Assembly (NCBI GenBank): GCA_009733575.1 | Contig: ML769490.1 | Coordinates: 62,001 to 126,000 of the forward strand | DNA: 64,000 nt | Origin: Gymnopus androsaceus JB14 | Taxonomy: Eukaryota > Basidiomycota > Agaricomycetes > Agaricales > Omphalotaceae | Direction of reading: 5' to 3' | Part shown: positions 1 to 10,140 of the stretch, piece after piece | Layout: each line of letters starts with the position of its first letter | How positions within the stretch are numbered: the stretch's first letter is position 1 | Translations under genes and position numbers: made by a program | The notes under the pieces: generated by a model | Database searches by the model: none | Told to the model about the DNA's origin: nothing | The model's input: the letters and a program-made list of their open reading frames with translations, nothing else

Positions 1-866
1 AGAACCCGGACACAGGATCGATAACAATTTCCCAGAGAGTTTATTTCGAACAGATGCTTGAACACTTCGGGCTCCAACATGTCCAGCCACACCGAACCCC
101 ATTGCCACCGGGCCTCAAAATCAAAGAATCCCCGAATCCTCTGCCAGAAGACGAACAGATTTACATGTCGGACAAACCATACCAATTGTTGGATCCGTGA
201 TGTGGGGAGCGGGGTGTACAAGGCCGGACATATGTTTTGCCTCGAACATGCTGGCTAGGTACCAACTCAACCCGGGAAGATATCACTGGTATTGCGTCGA
301 ATGGCTAGCGGGGTACATAAAGTGGACACTGCACTATGCAATCATGTACAGAAAACCAGCTACAGGCAACGAAAGGCCCAGGGCTGGATTGAAACCTGGG
401 GGTCATACTGATGCGGACTACACTGGATGTCTGGATACCCGACGCTCAACATCTGGATATGTCTTCCTGATGGCTGGATCGCTGGTATCATGGAGCTCGA
501 AGCGCCAAGCCACTGTGGCGATGTCAACTGTCGAAGCAGAGTACGTGTCGCTGGCCAGGGGCAGCCAACAGGCAGTATGGATGTCATCTTTCCTTTCAGA
601 AGTTGATCTCGACCAGGAAGGGCCGGTAGAGCTGTATGGCAATAACGAAGGGGTGAACAGCCTAACGGAGAATTTGAAACAGCACGCCTTAGTCAAACAT
701 ATCGACGTGCGGCATCACCATATCAGGGAAAAGGTCACGGATGGTGATATAGTTGTGAAAGGAGTTCAGACAGCGGATAACATAGGCGATTTGTTCACTA
801 AACCATTGGCAGGGCCAATGCATTCAAAAATGGTGAGACTTTTGGGCTTGGATTGTACGGAGTAGG
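1..866 (+). pseudogene. Ty1/copia polyprotein, 3' end (RT tail and RNase H), defective
   Basis: The reading frame encodes the end of the reverse transcriptase and the RNase H domain of a Ty1/copia retrotransposon; the rest lies left of the window. Recognisable blocks are YFEQMLEHFG near 45-75, the WGAGCTRPDICFA block near 200, GGHTDADYTGC (410), the TVEAEY motif (530) and NIGDLFTKPL (780). The frame changes near 190: upstream coding runs into a stop while the downstream part continues in another frame. The third acidic position of RNase H, usually an aspartate in a DNQ-type block, reads YGNNEG here. The stop at 864-866 is followed by a G-rich polypurine tract and then the LTR, as expected for a copia 3' end. 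The copy is almost certainly dead. Confidence 0.85.
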
Positions 867-871
867 GGGGG

Positions 872-1115
872 TGTTGGAGAGTACTCCGTATGATACTACG
901 CTTTGACATTTCCACATTTAGATACTTATTTGTTTATCCGGTTTCGAGGTCTCTGCTTACCTATGTCAATCGTACGATCGACATATATACCGAGCGCAGT
1001 GACTTTTACCTCCCTCAGTTGTACCACGACTTATGTGCCCAACTGAGGTGAGACTTTCTTTTCTTTTCCAGTACTGTACCATTACTCATGATTACTATAG
1101 TTTACTTTTGTAACA
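872..1115 (+). repeat. 3' LTR of the copia element
   Basis: The LTR begins TGTTGGAG immediately after the polypurine tract (about 861-871) and ends TTGTAACA, giving short TGTT/AACA inverted termini. A second copy of the last part (the stretch around GTTGTACCACGACTTA and the TTTACTTTTGTAACA end) follows at 1116-1175, so the true boundary could be 1175. No target-site duplication can be tested because the 5' LTR lies outside the window. Confidence 0.7.
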
Positions 1116-1181
1116 GGTACAGTACTATTAGTTGTACCACGACTTACGTGCCCAACTGAGTTTACTTTTGTAACACATATT

Positions 1182-1416
1182 TATATGGTGCCACTGTAAA
1201 TATAGTGCCACCCTAACCATATTCATTTAGTGCCACTGTAGCAATATTTATACAGTGCCACTGTAGATATGGTGCCACCCTAACTGTATTCATATGATGC
1301 CACTGTAGCAATATTTATACAGTGCCACCAGAATAACATTTACATGGTGCCACCCTAACCATATTCATACAGTGTCACTGTAACCATACTTATACAGTGC
1401 CACCATAACCATATAT
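1182..1416. repeat. Degenerate minisatellite, GTGCCAC(C/T) unit
   Basis: A core of about 25 bp, roughly GTGCCACYNTAACCATATTYATA, is repeated about ten times with substitutions and small indels directly downstream of the LTR. No coding potential was seen. The following 300 bases (1417-1720) are AT-rich with short TTTTTCCAGGATTT repeats and no gene. Confidence 0.7.
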
Positions 1417-2469
1417 GGTATGGTGTATATCCCTACCCCTGCTACTGTTTTATGAGAACTGTCTGATTTTTTTGTAATTATTATCCATTATTGGGTTTTC
1501 TTTGCCAAAGATCCAGGGTCATGTGATTGTGATACACCCTCTGAATATTTTCCATATTTTTCGTGATTTTTCCAGGATTTTTCCAGGATTTATGAGACCT
1601 AATTTTTGAGCTTTTACACAAAATAAGCACCGGTGGGCACTAAATTAAGTCTCAAGTCACATGCCAAAAATTACAGCTCACCCAGGGCGCACCTTTGCCC
1701 CCTGAATATTTTTGGCATTTTTCATGATTTTTTCACTTCAGGCAACCACTATATATGACCTAGTTAGGATAGAAAACTGATGTACCTAAACTATCCTAAG
1801 AGGTTACTTTTTTGGGCATTCTGCCCAGCCAATATTTCAGTGAGGCAGCTGCCCACCTGTGCTCAATTTTTCCAGGCAGCAGCCCACCAATCCTGTCTTG
1901 ATCAAAATCACTGCCCTGCCTACCAGGCAGCTGCCTGGTCAGGGCTGGGCAGCTGCCCAACTTGTCACATGTCACAGGTGTCCGGGGTCCCTCTGGGCAG
2001 CTGCCTGCTGTTTTGCACCAATTTGGTCCAGAATTCCCCCCTAACATTTTTTCATTAATTTTATGAGTATATACATTATCTTACTGACACAATACTACTT
2101 GATATTTCAAGGCAGCTGCCCATATTCCTGGCCATGGTTCCAGCTGTGGATGACCTTATCTTTCATTACCTTTCTTGCCAGTATATACACAAAACCAATA
2201 ATGAATATGGCCACAATAACATAATCCAAGACCTTAGTGGATTTACATGATCAGCAGCAACTCCACACTGTTACTTGTAATATATATATCAACAAAGGGA
2301 TACAATCATACATGAATTATTGCTGTGGGTAGCTGGCCGCATTACTAATTACTGTGGGCAGCTGCCCCAAGTACCAGATATTTGGGGCAGCTGCCCACCT
2401 TCATCCTAATCATTTTTAAGATTTATGTGAGAATATCCCAACATACATAGGCAGCTGCCCACATTACTG

Positions 2470-2680
2470 AGTACTGTGGGTAGCTGCCCATCTAAGTTGG
2501 TACTTGGGGCAGCTGCCTATTCAAGTTGGTACTTGTGGCAGCTGCCCACCCAAGTTGGTACCTGGGGCAGCTGCCCACCCAAGTTGGTACCTGGGGCAGC
2601 TGCCCACCCAAGTTGGTACTTTGGGCAGCTGCCTATCCAAGTTGGTACTTGGGGCAGCTGCCCACCTTATTTCACCCTAG
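2470..2680. repeat. Tandem array of ~30-bp triple-palindrome units (copy A)
   Basis: Six to seven units of about 30 bp are arranged head to tail. Each unit carries three short palindromes: CCAAGTTGG, GGTACC (or GGTACT) and GGGGCAGCTGCCC. Variation is mainly in GGTACC versus GGTACTT and CCCACC versus CCTATC. Confidence 0.8.
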
Positions 2681-2900
2681 TCATTTTTTAAGTTGAAGAA
2701 GATAAAATTTACATGGTACTCTATATACTACTCTACAGTTCCTATATTATTCTGCACTTCCCTGTAATTCTCTGAAATTGTAAGACTTTCTAGATGCTCA
2801 ATCAGAAGACCATCTGCATCATGTTCAAACTCAATATTATAGTCTCCATCCTCAGCAACCTCAATTCCACCACCAAGGACATGAACCCCTCAAGCATTCA

Positions 2901-3373
2901 TAGTGTGTGGCTCGGGTCAGGTTGGGTGCCCAAAATGCCAACCCAACCCGGACCCGGCATCAAACCCGTACCTGGTAGGTCGGGTCCAGGTTTAGTGCTG
3001 GGTCCAGGTTCCGGGTTTGCCAAGTAGTATATATTATGACTTTTGTCATATTTATATAGTCAGAATGGATTGGAGGCCATGATGTCATGGCATTTTGAGC
3101 CAGAATACCATGACATCATGGCCTCCAGCGTGTTTAAGCGCCCGGAACCATTGCTAAAAGACCTTTAAGAGTTTTATAAATACTTTAACAGGTAAATTAT
3201 ATCTTGTAGTGTACATTAAATAGCTATAGTAAAATGTAGGTACTCTTGACCATTGATGGATCCGGGTATATTGCCGCGTCTCGGGTCCATAGAGCTGGAC
3301 CCAACCCGACCCGGCACAGCCACCCGACCCGGAAACCCGGCATACCTGGCATACCCGAGCCACACACTAAGCT
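2901..3373. mobile_element. MITE (hAT-like), nested in repeat copy A
   Basis: Terminal inverted repeats TAGTGTGTGGCTCGGGT and ACCCGAGCCACACACTA bound the element, and GCATTCA flanks both sides as a target-site duplication. Repeat copy B has the uninterrupted site with a single GCATTCA, so the insertion is directly demonstrated. The ends are rich in GGGTCGGGT-type motifs. There is no transposase. Inside, at 3072-3126, is a perfect 19-bp inverted repeat. Assignment to hAT is inferred from TIR style and TSD length (7 bp seen, 8 usual). Confidence 0.75.
3072..3126. repeat. Perfect 19-bp inverted repeat with 17-nt loop
   Basis: Arms at 3072-3090 and 3108-3126 are exact reverse complements (GGAGGCCATGATGTCATGG on the left). 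The hairpin lies in the middle of the MITE. Confidence 0.9.
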
Positions 3374-3440
3374 GCATTCACAATTTCACTATCTGAAGGC
3401 CCATAAATTGAACCATACAGGCATTCCAGTCTTGTCAATA

Positions 3441-3927
3441 TGATGCTCACAATAAATGTGCTATGTAATGCTACCAATGGGATCATCAGTGCGTTCCTCA
3501 CTATTGTACATTGTTCATGAACTATTTCTTCTAGATGCTGGAAGTGGTTTGGGCAACAAGGTCCTTGTTCAAGGGCTTGGAACTGTATATCATACTCCGA
3601 GTGGACCTCCCAACATTGTTACGTACATGATCCAGGATTTCCTTTCTGTTCACGGGTCAGCCTTTGGATTGAACTTGGTGGCTAAAATGAATAGCTCAAA
3701 GACCAATTATTGACCAGTACAACACGATTATGACAGAGGCAGCTGATCACAACAGCAGCATCTATCCCGGCTCATGGATTGGACCCCCAGCGATGCAGTA
3801 TAGCTCAACCAATCAAACCCTAGCCATATTCACCTTGGTTAATGCTGCACAGGTTACTTTTACCAGCGAAACCAATTCATCCACCAGTAATGGCAAGGGT
3901 GTTAGACCCGAACAAGCTTATTCCTCT
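3441..3927 (+). pseudogene. Fragment of a single-pass membrane protein gene (copy A side)
   Basis: The block reading NQTLAIFTLVNAAQVTF (about 3800-3860) is shared with the better preserved fragment on the minus strand at 9905-10140. Upstream codons give the plausible stretch LGNKVLVQGLGTVYHTPSG (about 3550), but stops interrupt the frame. Similarity ends near 3895, just before the TIR element at 3928. The 375 bp between 3425 and 3800 are missing from copy B, by deletion there or insertion here. Parent gene not identified. Confidence 0.5.
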
Positions 3928-4345
3928 TTTGGTACGTCAGATACTGTAAACCCCACCTGATAACCTAACGTCATTACAGATTATACTGAATAGGAAGACA
4001 ACTTATTCTAGGCCCTTCCTTCACTTCCTCTCAGCCCTCGTTCTCGCAGATAATGCCGAGGAAGCGCAAAGCTGCATGTGAGCCCTTCCAACACTCCGGA
4101 AAAGAATCAGTGAAGGACTCATACTCTCTTGGCATTAGCACTAATATACATTGTATATTTATATATAATACATATAATAAGCTACCGACTGTGAAAACAG
4201 TAGTGGAGGTGGGTCACAACCGACGTGCGCAATGGACTTAATAAATCAACAATAAATCAACGTTTTGATATCTTTTCTTCCTAATCAGTACTTATAATCT
4301 GTAATGACGTTAGGTCGTCAGGTGGCGTTTATCTGATGTACCAAA
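3928..4345. mobile_element. Non-autonomous TIR element, 418 bp
   Basis: Both ends carry imperfect inverted repeats of about 65 bp, starting TTTGGTACGTCAGATA on the left and ending TATCTGATGTACCAAA on the right, with the near-identical inner block CCTAACGTCATTACAGATTA. No clear target duplication was found. The interior is AT-rich with a short ORF beginning MPRKRKAACEP that looks incidental. The superfamily is undetermined. Confidence 0.7.
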
Positions 4346-5700
4346 GATCATTCTGAACGGAACTGGCAAATACGGCTCTACTTATCTTATCACGGCACCA
4401 TGGATGTCACTACAGGTGCTTTCTCAAACTTCTTGAGGGCACTCAACAGCAAATCTTTGAAGGTTGGTAGGGAGAGGGTATGGAGGTTGCGGCTGCTTGT
4501 GTCTTGGATGCCAGTGATGGTAAGTCTTTGTTTCGTTTTCAATTTTGCGGATGCTGATCACACCATTATTCCAAGATTGGAACTGCTTTACACGACGGTT
4601 GCCAGCATCTATTCACTCAACTGATCCAGCACTCCCGCAGAGGCTTACTTGTACACAATCCAGTCAACCGATGTTTATCGACGCGATGCAACGCTACACA
4701 CGAACATGGCTCTAATCTTGGCGTTGGCGAAGGTTGCTGGCCTTATGAGAATGCTTAATCTTAACAGTAGTCCAACTATAGGTATGTTTGATTATTTCCT
4801 GCTATCTCGCCATTGCTCACATATCTCTAGAATGTGACCTTGAAGACACGAACGCGTTCTTTGACAGCGCCAGCAGTCATTCCGAGGGAACTCTTCCTTC
4901 TTCTCCTGAAGTGTTGCCTACTAAAAATGCCATTACTACTTTGCCGACTTGTGGCACTATTCCCAGTTCTTCTTCATTCCAATCTTCAGCCTGCTCAATT
5001 CCTACCTCCATCTCCAACTCGAGTGACATGTCCATCTCGCCTTGTGTCAACAGGTCCCATTGACCTCGAAGCTCTTGAAAAGGACATGACAAATGCTCTT
5101 CCAAAGATCACTCTTAATCTGAATGACTCTGTGCATACTCCTAGCTCTGGTGACAACTGTATGTCATATGATACCAATGACGACCAGTTCAAGTCGCACA
5201 ATGTGTATATTAATTGCTTGCCACTGCATTATCCGGAAGATCAGCTTTTCAAGCTTTGCTCTCCATTTGGAGAGATCTGAAGCATTAGAAGCTTTACGAG
5301 ACATGTTGGCGAGAAGGAAAGCGAGTATGGGTTTGTACTGTGAATTTGTCTGTGTTCTTCCTTGATGTCATTGGTTCTGATTGTTGTTCGTAGGTTTGAA
5401 ACAGTCGAAGCAGCCGAAAAAAATGCATCCAGTCTCTTCGTCGATTCAGAAACCATCATCCAACATTTTCAAAGGTTAGTTTGTTCTCATGTTTGTGTCT
5501 TTTGAGAGTTACGTTCTTCATGCAGCAATCTCACAAAGTCACAGTGCATGGACTGACGAAATGGACAACGGTCCGAGTCTCGCTCAAGGTGCCTACGATT
5601 CTGATAGCAATACTCTGCTGTCGGAGGTAGAAAGACTATGACCAGTGAATTGTTCAAAGCAAAAATGGAACACTTGCAGGATCTGAATAGTAAGTTTGGT
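4346..5700 (+). pseudogene. RRM RNA-binding protein, decayed fragment
   Basis: Between 5196 and 5330 the translation gives VYINCLPLHYPEDQLFKLC, an RNP2-type start of an RNA recognition motif, then RSFTRHVGEKESEYGF after an in-frame TGA at 5278-5280. An intron from about 5333 to 5393 leads to FETVEAAEK, after which the frame shifts by one base. The later block KAMEHLQ-like KAKMEHLQDLNS (about 5665) also fits this family. Upstream exons with the block TDVYRRDATLHTNMAL (4670) and a GT-AG intron (about 4782-4830) may belong to the same gene. The layout resembles fungal multi-RRM proteins of the Nrd1/Mrn1 type; that assignment is from memory of the family. Stop and frameshifts mark it as dead. Confidence 0.6.
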
Positions 5701-5744
5701 CTGTTTTCACTCACTTCAGACAGCTGATCTCTTCTTGATAGTGC

Positions 5745-5952
5745 ACCGAACTTTCCATATGCAATGACTCAGACACCACTGCATCTCCTTCCAGGCTCAC
5801 AATTGCTCACGCCGCCCTACTCGACCTCTGTGGCTGGGAAACCCTTGGTATTCCTTTGAAGGGAGAAAGACAATGTTCACGAGTGGGTCTCATCATACAT
5901 CGGAAAGGAAAATTCCCTGTGACTTTCGATTCCATATCATTAGTGGGCGAAC
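5745..5952 (+). pseudogene. Unidentified coding-like fragment
   Basis: An open frame runs CTELSICNDSDTTASPSRL through LDLCGWETLGIPLKGE to FDSISLVGER, ending at a GT-rich donor-like site at 5953. It has the composition of a real exon but no start, and no family is recognised. It probably belongs with the gene debris around it. Confidence 0.3.
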
Positions 5953-5984
5953 GGTAAGTATTCTAGGTATATCTTTCTTATATT

Positions 5985-6190
5985 TCCGCACAAAAATGCG
6001 CTATCTTGCTATTATATTTGTGTCCAAATGGACTGCCTAAAATGGGCAATCTCATATTCACCTCCAAATGGGCAATCTCATATTTATGTCCCAATGGACT
6101 GCCCGAATAGGCTATTATATCATCATTATTCTTTATAGCTACCTGCGACATACTATATTTCCTGCCAATGGGCCATCCAAATGGACATAT
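5985..6190. repeat. Degenerate repeats with ATGGACTGCC / AATGGGCAATCTCAT
   Basis: Four to five imperfect copies of a 35-45 bp unit containing CCAAATGGACTGCC or AATGGGCAATCTCATATT are strung together. Non-coding. Confidence 0.55.
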
Positions 6191-7055
6191 CATTATCAAT
6201 GAAATCCTACTAACAATCTGTCCAAGATCGTACATGCACCATGGATCAGTGGGGCATTATGGTCTCTGTTTCGGCTTTCGCATTGTGTCCAACTACCTGC
6301 CATATACTTTGCCATGGTTCCGCCCGTCCTACTGTGACTGTTATAGGTTATTTCTATCATCTATGTATCTATCCCAGCAACATCATTATTCTGCTCCCAA
6401 TTTGCTACGTCTGTCTCACAAACCATACATTAATAACCATGATACGTCTTCCGCTGCCATTGCACCATTGTATTGTTCCATCTAATTCTCAATGGTTAAT
6501 CGATGAACCGCTTATGCCACTCCAACATGTGAGGATCGCTAGTCCACAGCTCTGAGGACTACAATTATTTCTTTTGATTCTTGCCCTTCGCAACTCCTGA
6601 GCCCTGTACGGCTGCACCTTGCTCTCACTATCGATGATATGCCTAGTATTGTTTTGCTCCAACAGACAAGGATTGCTAGTCTACAGCTTTAAAGACTATC
6701 ATTATTTTATTCAATTCTTGTCTTTCATGACTCTTGTATCCGAAAAATGATATCCCAGCTCATTTATTTCCACATTCCCATTCATCATACATGAATACAG
6801 ACCATCGAACCTCTGGATTGACATATCACACTCCCCTTTTCAAGATATGGCTTGCGCATGTTGTGCAAGCTGCGACCATAGCTTAGCTATGGTAGCACTG
6901 TAGGTTGACAGCTGAGAACACTACAAAGCTCTTCTGAGTTCGCCATCGCGACAGGCCAAACGTAATTGCCACTCTGCGGATCCATTATGTCCAGCGCAAG
7001 CTTAAATTGGGTCTTCGAAATTATTTCAACTTTCTCTTTTTCTCCTCCGTTCGAT
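6191..7055. other. No gene recognised
   Basis: Several short overlapping ORFs occur but none has a recognisable domain or splice structure. A phrase of the type AGTCCACAGCTCT-GAGGACTA recurs at 6540 and 6680, suggesting old repeat material. Confidence 0.5.
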
Positions 7056-7365
7056 ATGGAAGAAACAGGACAAGTAGCTATTTTTTGGGATTATGGCGAG
7101 TCTTGAATCGACTCGGTCTACTTTTTTTGCTCAAGACGTCAATTATGCAGAGAACTGTGCTGCTCCTTCCAGCTTAAGTGGCTATGAACTCGTCAGGAGG
7201 ATTCGCGATCTTGCTCACGAGTTTGGGAGCGTCAAGCTTTTGAAAGCCTATACGGAGCTCTCTGAGCAAAGTATCAATTCTCCTCGGTCAATCACTTAAC
7301 GATCCAAACTGAAGTCCTCCGGTGTCAGTGTGACCAATTGTCCTCATATGGATGTTCTCATACTC
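7056..7365 (+). pseudogene. NYN (PIN-like) domain protein, 5' fragment
   Basis: Exon 1 starts MEETGQVAIFWDY at 7056. Joining 7095 to 7151 restores DYENCAAPSSLSGYELVRRI, then EFGSVKLLKAYTELSEQS, which is the start of an NYN ribonuclease-type domain as found in many basidiomycete MARF1-like proteins. The removed 55-nt intron would begin GC rather than GT (GCGAGT). The frame meets TAA at about 7297, where related proteins continue; the bases after it still read RSKLKSSGVSVTNCPH in the same frame, so a single codon change made the stop. The catalytic region further downstream is gone. Confidence 0.65.
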
Positions 7366-9900
7366 CCAAGACAGAAACGAGTCCGCCAGGATATTCTAGT
7401 ATCACTGCGGAGTCTTTACCACCAAACCGAAATCATAATGGAGGTTGGATGGCTCTCGCCCATCGGATTGACACACAGCTGTCTTCGTCTTTAACTCTTC
7501 TACCTAGCCCTTCTAGTACACTGTCAGCGCAAATCTTGACAAACGAGACAAAATTGCGTCGTGCCAACACTGGTATCCATCGCTTTTCCAAATCTACCTC
7601 GCATTCCCCTTCCTTCCTTTGCGCGACCTATTAGTGTCAGTCCCTCTTTCCCCAGGTTCACAAATTATATTGCCAATAGTATCCATCCTCTCCCCTATCT
7701 TTTCAGCTCCTCCCATTTCTAAATCTCAACTACTGTATACAGGTCTCTTCCAATCAATGCAACCTTAATCTTGAACCTAAAGTATCACAATCAATCTAAC
7801 ATCTATGTTAACTATCCAATGTCCACGGAACATATCCAGACGGAAATCTAGTTTATGTCCATGCATGTGAGAATGCCCTTGACAGGATTAGCTGTTGGCA
7901 ACACTTTGTTGAAGTAAATACCTATCGTCATTGTGATTATGCAGATTTCAATGTTGGCGTTACAGGCTATTGTATGCCAGCTTCTACAATGGCTTTGAAG
8001 CCTTTGTCATTGTAGTACCATCATCCATCGTCTGGGAATTTGCTGGTTGTTTTTGGAGTCGGATGGTGCGGATGGGGATTACGACTGCCACGCGGGAGTC
8101 AGCAGCAGTCAAGGTACCCTCAATCTCAGCTTAATGGAAGGGCTCACGCAGCTGCTCAGACAAGTTGTATGCGGGAATGGGAACGTGATGCTGGGCATCA
8201 TCAGTAGTACGAGTACTCGAGCTCAAACTGTAACGGATATGGCTCAGATTAGGTATATCTTATCTACATCCCAACTTGTCTCCCATAGGCAGACTCTCGC
8301 AAGCAAGCTTGCTAATTTAGATCCCAACGGACTCTTATACCCGCTGCTACGTTATTTACTTTTATATTAGCTTTGACTTGACTTATTACCTCCACCACGT
8401 ACGTCGTACCTTGTTTATTTGACTATGCCAAGAGTAGAAAGAGGTCTACTTGTACTTGTGGGAACTGAGTCAGGCTGAGGCCTTACACAAACAGGAACGG
8501 TCTTTCTTCTTCTAATCATAACTACAGCAACAACAACCACTTGATTCGGTAATCAGCACTCCCTCCTTCATCTATGCCACCGGCTGCGCCTTGCCACTAG
8601 CAGCATAACAGCATGAGTATCCCGAAATCGAGAAACATTACAAATGATATCATGTGCATGACCTCACAAACAATCCAGCCTCAGTTGGAGCATTCAAAAC
8701 ACAGATCTACAACTCTGTCAGCAGCATTAACACAGCAAGAATCATCTTCATTTGCACTCTGACATGAACAACATAAATTGTACTCACACTTTAGATGGAG
8801 GAGGTTCCTCCTCATACTTGGACCCAGCCTCTGCTAATCATCATCATCATCATCATCATCATTACCACCACAACCACAATTATCCTAATAACAAAGCTGG
8901 TGGCGACTTGTTCCTAAAGACCAAATTTGACAACTCGTATGACTGTGTGGTATATGATGTCCCCCAGACTTTGCCTACACTGGTCTCTCCGGCGTTGACC
9001 TACTCTTCAATTTGGGGCGACGCTCAGCCCTTCTACGCCATATGTTGGGTTTAGTGCTGTGCCAGAAGCTGCTCTTAATGACCATGAGAAATTCCAGGGA
9101 TGAGGTACAGAGATGGAGGTTGAGGTTGAGATGGAAGGTAGAGGGATGCCTTTGCTCTTGCTTTATTGTTGTCTCATCATCATTGTCATTGCTCTGCCTT
9201 CTTTTTCGGCTTCACATGTGCACACATCTTTGAGGTATTCCCTTCTCTTGTTCTCTCTTGCATGCTGTCCTAGAATCCCAAGTATATGTTACCAGTACTA
9301 TAGCTAACCTAGTAATGCAAATCATTGGTATAGAAAAACTTGCTCAATTCTTATCCGGGAGCTCTAAGATTTTCAGAGTAGCTACCTATTCTCTTAATGA
9401 CTGTCCTCAGAACATTTTGAGATTTTAGTGTGAGTTGAGCTGGTGCCAGAAGGTGCCGATGATGACCTTCAAAATAGCAGGGAAGTGCAAACGTGACATC
9501 CAGTGACTTGAGTGGTAAAGTCATGGTGCCGTTGATGCCAAAACATGCTCAAAACCCTCGAATTTTTGAACCTCGGTAAACTCTAACTTTCTGACTACAT
9601 CAAGCCATCTAATCTACCAGTAGCCAACATATCTTGATACTGGCTAGACCGCTAAGCTGTCCGATTTTTTTCACTCTCAAAATCAATTCATCTTCAAAAG
9701 TCACGCTGCGTGCAACCATGGTTTTCAACACTTTAGAAAATCCTGAATTCTTTCTACTGCATGGCTTAAAATTCTGAATAGACAGTCCTTTGAAAATATG
9801 ATCAATTCAGAAAAATCTTGGGTCATGACCGGCACATCAATGTTAAAGCTTGGATTCTGGCCTATGTCTTGGCTCTTCATGACTCTTCACCTCCGCCTGA
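7366..9900. other. Gene-poor stretch with ORF debris and a CAT-repeat
   Basis: Open frames at 7338-7634, 8047-8370 and 8752-9054 have no recognisable domains and lack credible splice partners. The last contains a run of eight histidine codons from a CAT/ATC trinucleotide repeat at 8839-8865. The rest holds nothing that can be supported. Confidence 0.5.
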
Positions 9901-9901
9901 T

Positions 9902-10140
9902 GTATTATATTGCGAGAGAGATTGCAATGAGTAATGCAAGTCCGCCAATGACTCCACCTATTATGGCTCCTAGATGACGTTTGGAATCATTGGCAGTGTT
10001 GTCAGTAGTACCATTGCATGCACTTGTTCCATTGCCATTACTGGCAGATGAATTGGTTTTGCTGGGAAAAGTAACCTGTGCAGCATTAACCAAGGTGAAT
10101 ATGGCTAGTGTTTGATTGCTTGAGCTATGCCTGTATGGTT
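9902..10140 (-). pseudogene. C-terminal fragment of a single-pass membrane protein (copy B side)
   Basis: Reading on the minus strand, NQTLAIFTLVNAAQVTF is followed by a Ser/Thr/Asn-rich stalk (KTNSSASNGNGTSACNGTT) and the hydrophobic segment LGAIIGGVIGGLALLIAISLAI-like at 9905-9970, then stop. This is the usual shape of the end of a basidiomycete type I surface protein, a stalk followed by one membrane helix. There is no start or signal peptide, and the 5' side passes straight into repeat copy B. It is the best preserved relic of the gene whose other fragment is at 3441-3927. Confidence 0.5.

Larger units (their letters stand above)
1720..3440 (+). repeat. Repeat copy A, palindromic CAGCTG family
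   Basis: This stretch matches, in inverted orientation, the segment at about 10141-11478. Shared landmarks are the peptide-like block starting MYLNYPKRLLFWAFCPAN at 1780, the dozens of GGGCAGCTGCCC-type palindromes, and the block from 2794 to 2900. Copy A carries a nested 473-bp insertion at 2901-3373 that copy B lacks, and it resumes at 3374. The apparent ORFs inside follow from the repeat and are not considered genes. The unit looks like a non-coding or captured-sequence transposable element of unknown class. Confidence 0.75.

Noticed and set aside
2476..2691. Gln/Leu/Pro-rich repetitive ORFs in the CAGCTG arrays (also 10375-10690)
   Set aside because: They exist on several frames and both strands only because the 30-bp unit is free of stops; no start context or domain.
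4053..4241. MPRKRKA ORF as a nuclear protein gene inside the TIR element
   Set aside because: Short, AT-rich, no domain, and lies wholly in a non-autonomous element.
8752..9054. His-rich ORF as a metal-binding protein
   Set aside because: The His run comes from a CAT microsatellite and the frame lacks any other support.
9500..9600. Possible tRNA-like/SINE sequence around GACTTGAGTGGTAAAGTC
   Set aside because: Only the A-box-like part is present; no acceptable B box at the right spacing.
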